The translations under genes and the position numbers were made by a program. This document shows positions 24,851 to 34,474 of a DNA stretch of 42,521 nucleotides, in pieces; the stretch's first letter is position 1; each line of letters starts with the position of its first letter. The notes beneath the pieces are model-generated. The model made no database searches, was not told the DNA's origin, and saw nothing but the letters and a program-made list of their open reading frames with translations. The stretch is from Microbacterium sp. T32 (GTDB taxonomy: Bacteria; Actinomycetota; Actinomycetes; Actinomycetales; Microbacteriaceae), in NCBI RefSeq assembly GCF_001619615.1, contig NZ_LQQP01000003.1, forward strand, positions 1 through 42,521, read 5' to 3'.

Positions 24851-26065
24851 GTGCAGGAACACGGAGCAGGGCAGCTCATCGGCGCCCCGCGTCTGCGCAT
24901 CGGCGTCGTCACGGCGTTCCCGCCCGGCCGGAACAGCCTCAACGAATACGGCTATCACCTGGTCCGTCACCTCAGCCGACTCGAGGAGGTCAGCGGCGTC
25001 GTCGTCTATACGGACGAGACGGATGCCGGAGAGCCCGCGCCTCTCGACCGCGTGGCGTTCGAACCGAGCTGGACGTTCAACGACGTGCGGACGGTTCTGC
25101 GCGTCGCCCGGGCCGTCGCCCGCACCCGACCGGACGCCGTGATCCTCAACCTGCAGTTCGCGACGTTCGGTGACAAGCGGGTGCCCGGCGCGCTCGGGCT
25201 GCTCCTCCCCGCGCTGCTGCGGGCCCGGGGCGTGCCGACGCTGGTGATCCTCCACAACCTGGCCGACAACGTCGACATGCAGGACGCGGGCTTCGCCGGG
25301 TCGGCCTTCACCGCGCGGCTCATGACCCTCGCGGGCCGGATCCTCACCCGTGCGCTGCTGCGTGCCGACATCGTCGCGCTCACGATCCCGCGATACGTCG
25401 AGTTCCTGCGCGACAGCTACGGCGCGACGAACGCGCTGCTCGCCCCGCACGGCAGCTTCGAGGAGATCGCCAAGCCCTCCTTCGGCGTTCCGCCGGGGCG
25501 CCGGACCATCATGGCGTTCGGCAAATGGGGCACGTACAAGACGGTCGATCTGCTCGTCGAGGCCTACCGCATCCTGCTCGCCCGCGGATACGACGACCTT
25601 CGGCTCGTGCTCGCCGGCACCGACAGCCCCAACTCGCCGGGATACATGGCCGAGGCCGCTGAGCGGTACGCCGAAGTCCCGCACCTCGAGATGCCGGGCT
25701 ACATCGCCGAGGAGGAGGTCGCGCCCCTCTTCCTCTCGGCATCCGTCGTCGCCTTCCCCTATACGTCCACGACGGGAAGCTCGGGCGTGCTGCACCAGGC
25801 GGGGGAGTACGGGCGCGCCGCCGTCCTGCCGCGCATCGGCGACCTCGTCGACGTCATCGAGGAGGAGGGGTTCCAGGGCGTGTACTTCGAGCCCGGCGAC
25901 GCGGGAAGCCTCGCCGACGCGCTCGCCCTGGTCCTCGACGACCCCGAGCGCCGAGAGGAGCTCGGTCGCCGCAACTTCGCCGCCGCGAGCGGCGTGCCGA
26001 TGTCGGAGGTCGTCCAGTGGCACATCGCCCACATCGACCGGTTGCGGACGCGGAGGCGGACGTGA
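24851..26065 (+). CDS. GT4-family glycosyltransferase
   Basis: A 404-residue two-domain GT-B enzyme. The N-terminal acceptor domain starts RIGVVTAFPPGRNSLNEYGY. The C-terminal nucleotide-sugar domain has MAFGKWGTYKTVDLLVEAYR, LVLAGTDSP, EMPGYIAEEEVAPLF and the E-x7-E-like GSSGVLHQAGEYGRAAV. It is predicted to add a sugar to a growing surface glycan at the inner face of the membrane. GTG 24851 has a strong G-rich ribosome site. It is the first gene of a nine-gene rightward run and overlaps the flippase gene by 4 bp. Confidence 0.87.
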   Translation: MQEHGAGQLIGAPRLRIGVVTAFPPGRNSLNEYGYHLVRHLSRLEEVSGVVVYTDETDAGEPAPLDRVAFEPSWTFNDVRTVLRVARAVARTRPDAVILNLQFATFGDKRVPGALGLLLPALLRARGVPTLVILHNLADNVDMQDAGFAGSAFTARLMTLAGRILTRALLRADIVALTIPRYVEFLRDSYGATNALLAPHGSFEEIAKPSFGVPPGRRTIMAFGKWGTYKTVDLLVEAYRILLARGYDDLRLVLAGTDSPNSPGYMAEAAERYAEVPHLEMPGYIAEEEVAPLFLSASVVAFPYTSTTGSSGVLHQAGEYGRAAVLPRIGDLVDVIEEEGFQGVYFEPGDAGSLADALALVLDDPERREELGRRNFAAASGVPMSEVVQWHIAHIDRLRTRRRT

Positions 26066-27348
26066 CCGAGGAACGGCGCGCGCCGGCGGCGGGGGCCGGC
26101 CGACTCGTCGCCGGCGGGTCGATGCTCGCGGGCGCGATGCTCGTGGCCAACGCCGGCAACTACGCCCTCAACCTCTTCCTCGGCCGGGTCCTGACTCCGG
26201 CGGAGTTCTCCGATGCCAACCTCATGGTGACGCTGCTGTTCACCCTGACCTCCGTCGCCCTGTGCCTCCAGATGGTCGCCGCCCGCTTCGTGGCGCGCGC
26301 GGACGCGTCCGGATTCCCCGGCGACTCCGACGCCCTCGTGCGCCGGCTGCGGCGCCTGGCGCTGTGGTCGGGGGTGGTCGCGGGGGTGGCGCTCGCCGCC
26401 GGCTCCCCGCTGTGGTCGGAGCTGTTCCGCACGGCGTCGCCGTGGCCGTTCGTCGTGCTCGCCGTCGGCGTGCCGTTCTGGCTCGTGCAGGCCGTCGGCC
26501 GCGGCACGCTGCAGGCGCGGCTCGCTTTCCCCGCCCTGGCGCTGTCGTTCCTCATCGAGATGGTCACGCGCGTGGGGCTCGGGATCGCCCTGGTGTGGGC
26601 CGGGTTCGGCGTCATCGGCGCGACGGTCGCTCTGAGCGTGTCGTTCATCGTGACGTGCGCGGTCGTGAGCGCCGTGGCGCGCGCGAGCAACGGCCCGGTG
26701 AGCGGTGCCATCGACCCGCGCGAGGTGCGGGCCTACGCGGGAATGGTGTCGATCCTGCTGGTCGGGCAGATCATCGCGAACAACAGCGACATCCTCGTGT
26801 CGAAGGCGGTCTTCGCGCCGGCCGACGCCGGTGTCTACGCGGCGGTGGCCCTCGTCGGTCGTGCCGTGTTCTTCCTCGCCTGGTCGGTCGCGACGGTGGT
26901 CTTCCCCGTCGCCGTCCGTCGCCACGCCGCGGGTCAGGATGCCTCGAACGTGCTGCGGAACGGCATCGTCATCGTCACGGCCATCGGTCTCGTCTGCGCG
27001 GTCGGCGGCTTCTTCTGGGGCGGCCCCGTGCTCGGCGTGGTCCTGGGACCGGCGTACGCGGAACTGTCGGTGCCGATCGCGGCCTACGCGCTGACCACGA
27101 CGCTCTTCGCGATCGGCAACCTCGTGGCCAGCTATCACCTGTCCCGGTCGCGGACCCGGCCCTCGTGGATCCTCCTCGGCGCGTCGGTGCTGCAGCTGAT
27201 CCTCCTCCTCGTGTGGCACGGGGACATGGCATCCCTCATCGCCGCCCAGGGAGTCGCGATGAGCGTGCTGCTGATCGTGCTGGCCGGGAACGCGCTGGTG
27301 TCGGCAGCGAGCGGGCGGCGGATCGCCGCGGAAGGGGGAAGCGCGTGA
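26062..27348 (+). CDS. Oligosaccharide flippase (Wzx/MATE-like)
   Basis: A 428-residue protein with about twelve membrane helices, starting LVAGGSMLAGAMLVANAGNY and continuing ALNLFLGRVLTPAEFSDANL, the usual opening of polysaccharide-biosynthesis flippases of the MOP superfamily. It would turn lipid-linked glycan units to the outer face. GTG 26062 (GTGA overlap, GGAGG before it) is preferred over an in-frame ATG 45 bp upstream that lies within the GT4 gene. It is coupled to the GT2 gene by another GTGA overlap. Confidence 0.85.
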   Translation: MTEERRAPAAGAGRLVAGGSMLAGAMLVANAGNYALNLFLGRVLTPAEFSDANLMVTLLFTLTSVALCLQMVAARFVARADASGFPGDSDALVRRLRRLALWSGVVAGVALAAGSPLWSELFRTASPWPFVVLAVGVPFWLVQAVGRGTLQARLAFPALALSFLIEMVTRVGLGIALVWAGFGVIGATVALSVSFIVTCAVVSAVARASNGPVSGAIDPREVRAYAGMVSILLVGQIIANNSDILVSKAVFAPADAGVYAAVALVGRAVFFLAWSVATVVFPVAVRRHAAGQDASNVLRNGIVIVTAIGLVCAVGGFFWGGPVLGVVLGPAYAELSVPIAAYALTTTLFAIGNLVASYHLSRSRTRPSWILLGASVLQLILLLVWHGDMASLIAAQGVAMSVLLIVLAGNALVSAASGRRIAAEGGSA

Positions 27349-28178
27349 GCGAACCGACATCGGCCTACCGGGCCTACAAGACCTGGGTCCTGGAGCCGTT
27401 GACCGAGGACCCCGCGGTGAGCGTCGTGATCCCCGCCTACAACGAGGAGTGGCGGATCCTCCCGACGATCGGCGCGATCGCGACCCACATGAGCGCGCGC
27501 GGCGAGCCGTGGGAACTCATCGTCTCGGACGACGGATCGACGGATGCCACGGCCAGCCTCGTACGCGACCTCCGCTTCGCGAACCTGCGCCTGCTGACGG
27601 CCCCGCGGAATGCGGGGAAGGGGGACGCCGTCCGCCGGGGCATGCTGGCCGCGCGCGGACGCCTCGTGCTGTTCGCCGACGCCGACCAGTCCACGCCGAT
27701 CGAGCAGTTCGACCGCCTGGCCGCGCGGGTCGCCGACGGGTTCGACGTCGTCGTCGGCTCTCGCGCCGTCGCGGGGGCGGCGGTGAGCAACAAGAGCCTC
27801 GCGCGCCGGGTGCTGAGCGGCGGTCTCCACATCCTGGTGTCGCGGGTGTTCGGCATCGACGTCGCCGACACCCAGTGCGGGTTCAAGCTGTTCACGGCGC
27901 CCGCGGCCGAGCGCCTCTTCTCGACCCAGGTCGTCGACGGTTTCTCGTTCGACCTCGAGGTCCTCTACCTCGCGCACAAGCTCGGCTACCGTGTGACCGA
28001 AGAGCCGGTCGACTGGTACGACGCCCCCGGATCGACGGTGGATGCCATGAAGGTGACGCTGCAGTTCCTCCGGGACCTCGTCCGCATCCGGTATCTGGAC
28101 CTGCGCGGGGCCTACCGCGCCGAGCGACACCGCCCGATGCCGCTCACCCCTTCGGACGTCGGAAGGACCCCGCGATGA
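27345..28178 (+). CDS. GT2-family glycosyltransferase, dolichyl/polyprenyl-phosphate sugar synthase-like
   Basis: A 277-residue GT-A enzyme. VSVVIPAYNEEWRILPTI, VSDDGSTDATASLVRD, FADADQSTPIEQF (the DxD) and DTQCGFKLFTAPAAERLF match ALG5-type polyprenyl-phosphate glucosyltransferases. It probably makes a lipid-phosphate sugar donor used outside the membrane by a GT-C enzyme, for which the large membrane protein at 18821-22135 is a candidate (inference). GTG 27345 overlaps the flippase stop, and the end overlaps the STAS gene. Confidence 0.87.
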   Translation: MSEPTSAYRAYKTWVLEPLTEDPAVSVVIPAYNEEWRILPTIGAIATHMSARGEPWELIVSDDGSTDATASLVRDLRFANLRLLTAPRNAGKGDAVRRGMLAARGRLVLFADADQSTPIEQFDRLAARVADGFDVVVGSRAVAGAAVSNKSLARRVLSGGLHILVSRVFGIDVADTQCGFKLFTAPAAERLFSTQVVDGFSFDLEVLYLAHKLGYRVTEEPVDWYDAPGSTVDAMKVTLQFLRDLVRIRYLDLRGAYRAERHRPMPLTPSDVGRTPR

Positions 28179-28498
28179 TCGTCAGGACCGAGATCGAACC
28201 CTCGCGCCGCACCGTGCACCTGGCGGGGCGCTTCGACGCCCACGAGGCTCCGGGATTCCGGGCCGCGGTGCACCCGCTCGTCACCGCCGAGCACCCCGTC
28301 GTGCTGATGGACCTGTCGCAGGTGGCGTTCTTGGACTCCACGGCGCTCGCCGAGCTCGTGCGACTTCAGAAGCAGGCCCGGGCGTTCGGGGGCGAGGTCG
28401 TGCTCGTCGACCCCGCCGACGCCGTGCGCGTCATCCTGGAGATCACCGACCTCGCCGAGCTGTTCACGATCCGCTCCTCCGGCGACGATCCGTCATGA
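28175..28498 (+). CDS. STAS-domain anti-sigma factor antagonist 1
   Basis: A 107-residue RsbV/SpoIIAA-type STAS protein. VVLMDLSQVAFLDSTALAEL carries the phosphorylatable serine S55. In partner switching the unphosphorylated form binds a serine kinase/anti-sigma protein, and a PP2C phosphatase restores it. ATG 28175 overlaps the GT2 stop by 4 bp, tying regulation to glycan synthesis in one transcript. The phosphatase gene follows with a 4-bp overlap. Confidence 0.88.
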   Translation: MIVRTEIEPSRRTVHLAGRFDAHEAPGFRAAVHPLVTAEHPVVLMDLSQVAFLDSTALAELVRLQKQARAFGGEVVLVDPADAVRVILEITDLAELFTIRSSGDDPS

Positions 28499-29865
28499 AG
28501 ACCGACGAGACGGGCGCCCGCGCGGGTGTCGGCGCGCCGGACTCGCTCGCGAGCGCGCTGGACGTGCTCGCGTCTGCGGCCGCCGCGAACTCGGGGGCGG
28601 AGGAGAGCGATCGCGTCGCCCTCGCGGAGCGGGTCGTCCGCGAGGCCGTCGCCGAACTGCAGGCGACGCAGCTCGCCCTCACCGAGGCGCTGATCGCGAG
28701 CCAGGACCGGCAGCTCGCGGTCGAAGCCCTCGCCCGCATCAACCTGCGCGGCACGGCGAGCGACGACACCCTCGCGCTGCTGCTCGACCGCGCGCTCTCG
28801 ATCACCGACTCCCGGCAGGTCGTCCTGTTCGAGCGGGGCGAGGTCGCGCTGGTCCGGGGCGACCACGCCGACCTGGACGTCCACGTCCGCCTGGTCGAGG
28901 ACGTCCTCCGGTCCGCCGCGGACGACGCCGTCCGTGCCGTCGCGGCCGACACCGCGGTCGTCGCCGTGCTCGACCCCGAGGGGGAGGACGACCAGCACAT
29001 CGCCTTCTTCCGGTCGAGCGACCGCCCGTTCTCGACGAGCGACGTGCCGCTCATCGAGGCGATCGTGTCGGCGATCGGCATCATGCTCGCGTTCCGCGAA
29101 CTGCACCGGCACGAGTTCGAGCGGGCGGTCGTGGAGCGCGAGCACCAGTTGGCATCCGTCCTCGCCCAGTCCGTCATCTCGACCGAACCGCCGCCGTCGA
29201 CCGGGGTCGATGTCGCCGCCCGCACGGTGCCGGCGGCGCTTACGGGCGGGGACTTCTACGTCTTCGGGCGCTCGACCGGTTCGCTGTGGTTCGCGGTGGG
29301 AGATGTCGCAGGCAAGGGCCTCCCCGCCGCGATGCTCATGACCCGCGCCGTCGCCGCGTGCCGCATCGCCTTCCTCACGCGCCCCGACGACTCCGTCGTC
29401 GACGTGTTCCAGCGCATCGAGGACGAACTCTTCGACCATCTCGACGACGTGGGCGTCTTCATCACCCTGGCGGTCGGCGTGCTGCAGGAGGACACGGGAG
29501 AGGTGTCACTCGTGAACGCCGGGCATTCCCCCGTCCTCCGGATCGGTGCGGATGCCGAGACGGTGAAGGCCTCCGTCCCTCCGCTCGGCATCGTCCGTGG
29601 GCGCGTGCCGCGGGTCTGGTCCACCGTGCTCGGTCCGGACGACGTGCTCGTCATCGGGTCCGACGGACTGGTCGAGCAGACCGACCCGGACGGCGAGCAG
29701 TTCGGCTACGCACGCTTTGCGGACCTGTGCGCGTCGGCGGACCGGGGTGATTCGGCGGGTTTCGTTTCCACCGTGTTCGACGCCGTGCAGGACTTCGCCC
29801 GGGGGGCGGCGCCGTCCGACGACGCGACGCTCATGGTCGTGCGGCGGGAGAGGACGTCGGCATGA
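28495..29865 (+). CDS. SpoIIE-type PP2C phosphatase with GAF-like domain
   Basis: 456 residues. A helical/coiled N-terminus (about 20-75) is followed by a GAF-like sensor (about 85-200, VLFERGEVALVRGDHADLDV), then a PP2C domain (about 235-450). Metal residues lie in GGDFYVF (D253), GDVAGKGLPAAM (D270), GSDGLVEQ (D390) and SDDATLMV. It should dephosphorylate one or both STAS proteins of the operon. It has no receiver domain of its own; the separate receiver at 30642 may fill that role (inference). It overlaps both neighbours by 4 bp. Confidence 0.88.
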   Translation: MKTDETGARAGVGAPDSLASALDVLASAAAANSGAEESDRVALAERVVREAVAELQATQLALTEALIASQDRQLAVEALARINLRGTASDDTLALLLDRALSITDSRQVVLFERGEVALVRGDHADLDVHVRLVEDVLRSAADDAVRAVAADTAVVAVLDPEGEDDQHIAFFRSSDRPFSTSDVPLIEAIVSAIGIMLAFRELHRHEFERAVVEREHQLASVLAQSVISTEPPPSTGVDVAARTVPAALTGGDFYVFGRSTGSLWFAVGDVAGKGLPAAMLMTRAVAACRIAFLTRPDDSVVDVFQRIEDELFDHLDDVGVFITLAVGVLQEDTGEVSLVNAGHSPVLRIGADAETVKASVPPLGIVRGRVPRVWSTVLGPDDVLVIGSDGLVEQTDPDGEQFGYARFADLCASADRGDSAGFVSTVFDAVQDFARGAAPSDDATLMVVRRERTSA

Positions 29866-30293
29866 CCGAGATCGTCCGCTCGCGTCTGGAGCTCGAGCCC
29901 ACGGCCCTCGCGACCCGGCGCATCGGCGACTGGCTCGCGGCCTCCCTCGCGCACCTCGACACCGCCACGGCGTCCGCGCTCGCCGCGCGCGCCGAGCTCG
30001 CCGTCCACGAGGCGTGCATGAACGTCATCGAGCACGGCGCCTTGCCCGCCGGGTCGACGATCGACCTCGCGCTCGAGGCGACGCCGGGCGAGCTCGTCGT
30101 CCGGCTCGTCGACCGGGGTGCGCCGTTCGACCCGTCGGGGGTCGCCGCGCTTCCCGCCGATCCGGAACGCGAGCGCGGCTACGGGCTGACCATCATCCGC
30201 TCGCTCACGACCGCCGTGACGTACCGGCGGGTGGGCGATGAGAACGAACTGGAATTGCGCATGGAGATCGGGGGCGACGATGCACAGCGCTGA
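29862..30293 (+). CDS. RsbW-type serine kinase / anti-sigma regulatory factor
   Basis: A 143-residue GHKL ATPase. The N-box reads ELAVHEACMNVIEHG, followed by VRLVDRGAPFDP and the glycine lid RGYGLTIIRSL. It would phosphorylate the STAS proteins and sequester a partner, classically a sigma factor; no sigma factor gene lies in the window, so the target may be another protein. ATG 29862 overlaps the phosphatase stop. Confidence 0.88.
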   Translation: MTEIVRSRLELEPTALATRRIGDWLAASLAHLDTATASALAARAELAVHEACMNVIEHGALPAGSTIDLALEATPGELVVRLVDRGAPFDPSGVAALPADPERERGYGLTIIRSLTTAVTYRRVGDENELELRMEIGGDDAQR

Positions 30294-30645
30294 CTCGACG
30301 GGCGGCAGCGCCCTGAGGATCGATGTGGTCTACGTGGATGCCGTATACGCGCTGGTGGCGCTCGCCGGCCGACTGGATGCCGTGGAGGCTCCGCGTGCGC
30401 GGCAGGTGTTCGACGGGCCGCAGGTGTCGGCGGCCGCCCGCCTCACGATCGACCTGACCGACGTCGAGTTCGTCGACAGCGCCGGGCTGGCCGTGCTCGC
30501 CCGGGCGCGCCGGGATCGCGGACTGACGGGCGGATCGGTGACGCTCATCCGGCCGCGCTCCGACGACGCGATGCGCGTGTTCCGCTTGACGCAGTTCGAC
30601 CAGATCTTCGTCATGCGGGACTCCGCCGAGGAGGAGGATCAGTGA
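30280..30645 (+). CDS. STAS-domain anti-sigma factor antagonist 2
   Basis: 121 residues, with LTIDLTDVEFVDSAGLAVLA holding the phospho-acceptor S67. It is the second STAS protein of the operon, so the kinase has two possible switch partners, perhaps one controlling sigma activity and one the glycan machinery. ATG 30280 lies 14 bp inside the kinase gene; an earlier ATG at 30238 in the same frame lies deep in that gene and is unlikely. Confidence 0.85.
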   Translation: MHSADSTGGSALRIDVVYVDAVYALVALAGRLDAVEAPRARQVFDGPQVSAAARLTIDLTDVEFVDSAGLAVLARARRDRGLTGGSVTLIRPRSDDAMRVFRLTQFDQIFVMRDSAEEEDQ

Positions 30646-31007
30646 GCGACGCCCTCGTCGTGGACGACGACCCCGTCACCCGCCTCGTCCTCACGCACAT
30701 GCTCCGGGCGCAGGGCTGGACGACGGATGCCGCGACCGACGTCCCCGAAGCCGCCGTGCTCCTCCGCGAACGCGCGTACGCGCTCGTCATCTCGGACTTC
30801 CAGCTCCCCTCGGGGACCGGCACCGAACTGCTCGACGTCCTCGGGGAGTCGGCATCCACGAGGTTCGTCCTGCTCACGGGGATCATCGAGTACTCCGCCG
30901 TCCCGGTCGAGGCCTCGCAGCGGCTCTCGGCGCGGCTGACCAAGCCCGTCAGCTCCGAAGCGCTGCGGGAGGTCCTCGGCCGCATCTTCGCCGAAGGGCC
31001 CGCGTGA
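30642..31007 (+). CDS. Single-domain response regulator (receiver only)
   Basis: A 121-residue receiver domain and nothing else. The acidic pocket is VVDDDP (D8-D10), the phosphorylation site D52 in VISDFQLPSGTG, with T79 in VLLTG and K101 in LTKPV. With no output domain it must act through protein contacts. The hybrid kinase across the divergent promoter ends in an HPt domain, the natural donor for such a receiver. GTG 30642 overlaps the STAS stop. Confidence 0.88.
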   Translation: MSDALVVDDDPVTRLVLTHMLRAQGWTTDAATDVPEAAVLLRERAYALVISDFQLPSGTGTELLDVLGESASTRFVLLTGIIEYSAVPVEASQRLSARLTKPVSSEALREVLGRIFAEGPA

Positions 31008-32014
31008 GCCGTCGCGCCCGCCCTGCGCCCGCGCGCATCGGGTGGGCGGTGATCGCCGCGTGCGCGGCGGTGACGAGTGCGCGGGTGTGGCCGCTGCGGC
31101 TGCTCCCTCTCGCGATCGGGGCGCGGGCCGTTGAGCGTCGTGTGCTGGTGGCGGCGTACCTGGTGGTCGCGCTCGCGCTGGCGACTCGGCGCCGCGGGCT
31201 TGCGGCGCTCGCGGCCGTCTTCGCCGTCGTGCACCTGGTCTCGCGGGTGCGCAGCCGCGGGTCGCGGTCGCCGCGGCCGATCCGCGAGGACTCGCTGCGG
31301 GTGCGGCTCGTCACGGCGAACGTCCTGTGCACCAACCCCGACGTCGCCCGCCTCGCGGACGACCTCGTCGCGGAGGATGCCGACATCGTGATGGTGCAGG
31401 AGGTCACGCCCGAAGTGCTCGCGGTGCTGCGGACGTCGCGCCTGTGGTCGGCGTACCGCCATCATCGGGTCGCGGAGCGCCCCGGCTATCACGGTGCGGC
31501 GACGTTCTCGCGGTTCCCGGTCGTCGCGCACGAGGTGCTCGACGTCGCGGGGTCGCCGATGCTCCGCACCGACCTCGCGACCCCGCACGGTCCGCTCCTC
31601 GCGGTCAACGTGCACACCGTGGCGCCGCTCACCCTCGGGCAGGCACGACGGTGGCAGCGGCAGATGGACGGGCTCGCCGCGCTCGCTCGGTGCGCCGACG
31701 GCGCGATCGTGATGGCCGGGGACTTCAACGCCACCGGCGACCACCGCCCCTTCCGCCGCATGCTGCGGGGACGCCTGCGGGATGCCTTCGACGCGGTCGG
31801 TCGCGGATCGGGGGCGACGTGGCCGATCGGGCACCGTCTCCTCCCGCCCCTGCTGCGGCTCGACCACGTCGTGGTGAGCGACGACGTCGAGGTGGGAGCG
31901 CTCTCCACCGCGACCAGCGTCGGCAGCGATCACGCCCGGCTCGTCGCCGAGCTCGGCATCCGGAATCGCCTCCGTTCGAAGGGGCAACCGTCCGGGCCGT
32001 TCAGCGCCGTCTAG
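31004..32014 (+). CDS. Membrane-anchored endonuclease/exonuclease/phosphatase family protein
   Basis: 336 residues. Two or three hydrophobic stretches near the N-terminus (residues about 12-82) anchor it in the membrane. The EEP domain follows: RLVTANVLCTNPD, DIVMVQEV (metal Glu), VNVHTVAPL, MAGDFNATGDH (catalytic Asp/Asn) and SVGSDHARL (catalytic Asp/His). Such proteins cleave phosphodiesters in DNA, lipids or nucleotides; the substrate is unclear. As the last gene of the glycan/signalling operon (4-bp overlap) it may act on a lipid-linked intermediate, which is inference. Confidence 0.85.
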   Translation: MSRRARPAPARIGWAVIAACAAVTSARVWPLRLLPLAIGARAVERRVLVAAYLVVALALATRRRGLAALAAVFAVVHLVSRVRSRGSRSPRPIREDSLRVRLVTANVLCTNPDVARLADDLVAEDADIVMVQEVTPEVLAVLRTSRLWSAYRHHRVAERPGYHGAATFSRFPVVAHEVLDVAGSPMLRTDLATPHGPLLAVNVHTVAPLTLGQARRWQRQMDGLAALARCADGAIVMAGDFNATGDHRPFRRMLRGRLRDAFDAVGRGSGATWPIGHRLLPPLLRLDHVVVSDDVEVGALSTATSVGSDHARLVAELGIRNRLRSKGQPSGPFSAV

Positions 32015-32032
32015 TAGGGTTGTCGCTGGGCA

Positions 32033-32056
32033 AGATCTCTTGATATCGAGAGATCT
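32033..32056. promoter_or_regulatory. 24-bp palindrome upstream of sucCD
   Basis: Arms AGATCTCT (32033-32040) and AGAGATCT (32049-32056) flank the self-complementary GATATC; only the T32041/G32048 pair mismatches. It lies 41 bp before the sucC start. A TAGGGT -10-like box at 32015-32020 is close by. Size and CTTGATATC-type core resemble operators of MarR/UrtR-family regulators (family knowledge, unverified). Confidence 0.65.
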
Positions 32057-32097
32057 GAGCCTCCTCCCACCACCGATCGCCCAGCGAAGGATCATCC

Positions 32098-33261
32098 GTG
32101 GATCTCTACGAGTACCAGGCCCGAGACCTGTTCGAAAAGTACGAGGTGCCGGTGCTCGCCGGCATCATCGCCGACACCCCTGAGGAGGCGAAGGCAGCCG
32201 CAGAGAAGCTCGGCGGTGTCGTCGTCGTCAAGGCTCAGGTCAAGACCGGAGGCCGCGGCAAAGCCGGCGGTGTGAAGGTCGCGAAGAACCCCGACGAGGC
32301 CTTCGAGGCGGCGCAGGCCATCCTCGGCCTCGACATCAAGGGCCACGTCGTCAAGCGCGTCATGGTCGCCGCGGGTGCCCGCATCGCCAAGGAGTTCTAC
32401 TTCTCGGTGCTGCTCGACCGCGCCAACCGCTCCTACCTGTCGCTGTCCAGCGTCGAGGGCGGCATGGAGATCGAAGAGCTCGCCGTCGAGCGTCCCGAGG
32501 CTCTCGCCCGCGTCGAGGTCGACCCGCTCGAGGGCATCTCGCCCGAGAAGGCGCTCGAGATCGCCAAGGCCGCGAAGTTCGACGACGAGCTGGCCCCCAA
32601 GGTCGCCGACGTGTTCGTCAAGCTCTACAACGTCTACAAGGGCGAGGACGCCACGCTCGTCGAGGTGAACCCCCTCATCCAGTCCGAGGACGGCGACATC
32701 ATCGCCCTCGACGGCAAGGTCTCGCTCGACGAGAACGCCGGCTTCCGTCACCCCGAGCACGAAGAGCTCGAAGACAAGGATGCCGCCGACCCCCTCGAGG
32801 CCAAGGCCAAGCAGCACGACCTCAACTACGTCAAGCTCGACGGCCAGGTCGGCATCATCGGCAACGGCGCGGGTCTGGTCATGTCGACCCTCGACGTCGT
32901 CGCGTACGCCGGTGAGAACCACGGCGGCGTGAAGCCCGCCAACTTCCTCGACATCGGCGGCGGCGCCTCGGCCACGGTCATGGCCGCCGGCCTCGACGTC
33001 ATCCTCGGTGACGAGCAGGTCAAGAGCGTGTTCGTCAACGTCTTCGGTGGCATCACCTCGTGCGTCGCCGTCGCGGAGGGCATCGTGAAGGCGCTCGAGA
33101 TCCTCGGCGACGCCGCCACCAAGCCGCTCGTGGTCCGTCTCGACGGCAACCAGGTCGAAGAGGGTCGCGCGATCCTCGCCGCCGCCAACCACCCGCTCGT
33201 GACCCTCGCCGCCGGTATGGACGAGGGCGCCGACAAGGCCGCCGAACTGGCCAACGCGTAA
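32098..33261 (+). CDS. sucC: Succinate-CoA ligase (ADP-forming), beta subunit
   Basis: 387 residues, the usual length for SucC, which grasps ATP in the citric-acid-cycle enzyme that makes succinate and ATP/GTP from succinyl-Co[20 protein letters not shown] at the start, the ATP-grasp stretch [30 protein letters not shown] and [11 protein letters not shown] with [16 protein letters not shown] are all standard. GTG 32098 has GAAGGA upstream. sucD follows after 12 bp. Confidence 0.96.
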   Translation: MDLYEYQARDLFEKYEVPVLAGIIADTPEEAKAAAEKLGGVVVVKAQVKTGGRGKAGGVKVAKNPDEAFEAAQAILGLDIKGHVVKRVMVAAGARIAKEFYFSVLLDRANRSYLSLSSVEGGMEIEELAVERPEALARVEVDPLEGISPEKALEIAKAAKFDDELAPKVADVFVKLYNVYKGEDATLVEVNPLIQSEDGDIIALDGKVSLDENAGFRHPEHEELEDKDAADPLEAKAKQHDLNYVKLDGQVGIIGNGAGLVMSTLDVVAYAGENHGGVKPANFLDIGGGASATVMAAGLDVILGDEQVKSVFVNVFGGITSCVAVAEGIVKALEILGDAATKPLVVRLDGNQVEEGRAILAAANHPLVTLAAGMDEGADKAAELANA

Positions 33262-34176
<915 letters not shown>

Positions 34177-34189
34177 CGCTTTCGCTTTC

Positions 34190-34221
34190 GGGCCCGGATG
34201 CCATGGCATCCGGGCCCTTTT
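34190..34221 (+). terminator. Rho-independent terminator of sucCD
   Basis: A perfect 28-bp palindrome (34190-34217) with GGGCCC ends and GGATGCC-AT-GGCATCC core is followed by TTTT. It begins 13 bp after the sucD stop. The core is made of the heptamer that recurs across the window. Confidence 0.85.
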
Positions 34222-34327
34222 GCGTCGGTTGCGGGCGGCGCGGGGCCGAGGTGGATGCCGGGCCGTGGGTTGCGGGCGGGGTGGGCTCGGGGTGGATGCC
34301 CGGCGCGGCGCCTCGCTCCTCGGTTCG

Positions 34328-34378
34328 GTGTCCAAGACACGCGGACGGCATCGCGCTGCGTCCGCGTGTCTTGGACAC
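34328..34378. repeat. Long intergenic hairpin 1
   Basis: Perfect 20-bp arms (34328-34347 and 34359-34378), beginning GTGTCCAAGACAC, flank an 11-nt loop. It lies between the convergent sucD and permease genes, in addition to the two GGATGCC hairpins that already flank it. Confidence 0.75.
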
Positions 34379-34429
34379 TGGATCCGGGGTGCGGCTGGGC
34401 GGGTCGTGGGCGGTCGGCGCGCTCGGGAT

Positions 34430-34459
34430 GGGGCCCGGATGCCGTGGCATCCAGGCCCC
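34430..34459 (-). terminator. Hairpin at the 3' end of the purine permease gene
   Basis: GGATGCC-GT-GGCATCC with extended GGGGCC/GGCCCC arms (one mismatch) ends 15 bp beyond the permease stop. No T-tract follows in the minus direction, so it is a hairpin of probable but not classical terminator type. Confidence 0.55.
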
Positions 34460-34474
34460 TCCGTGCGCACGGGG

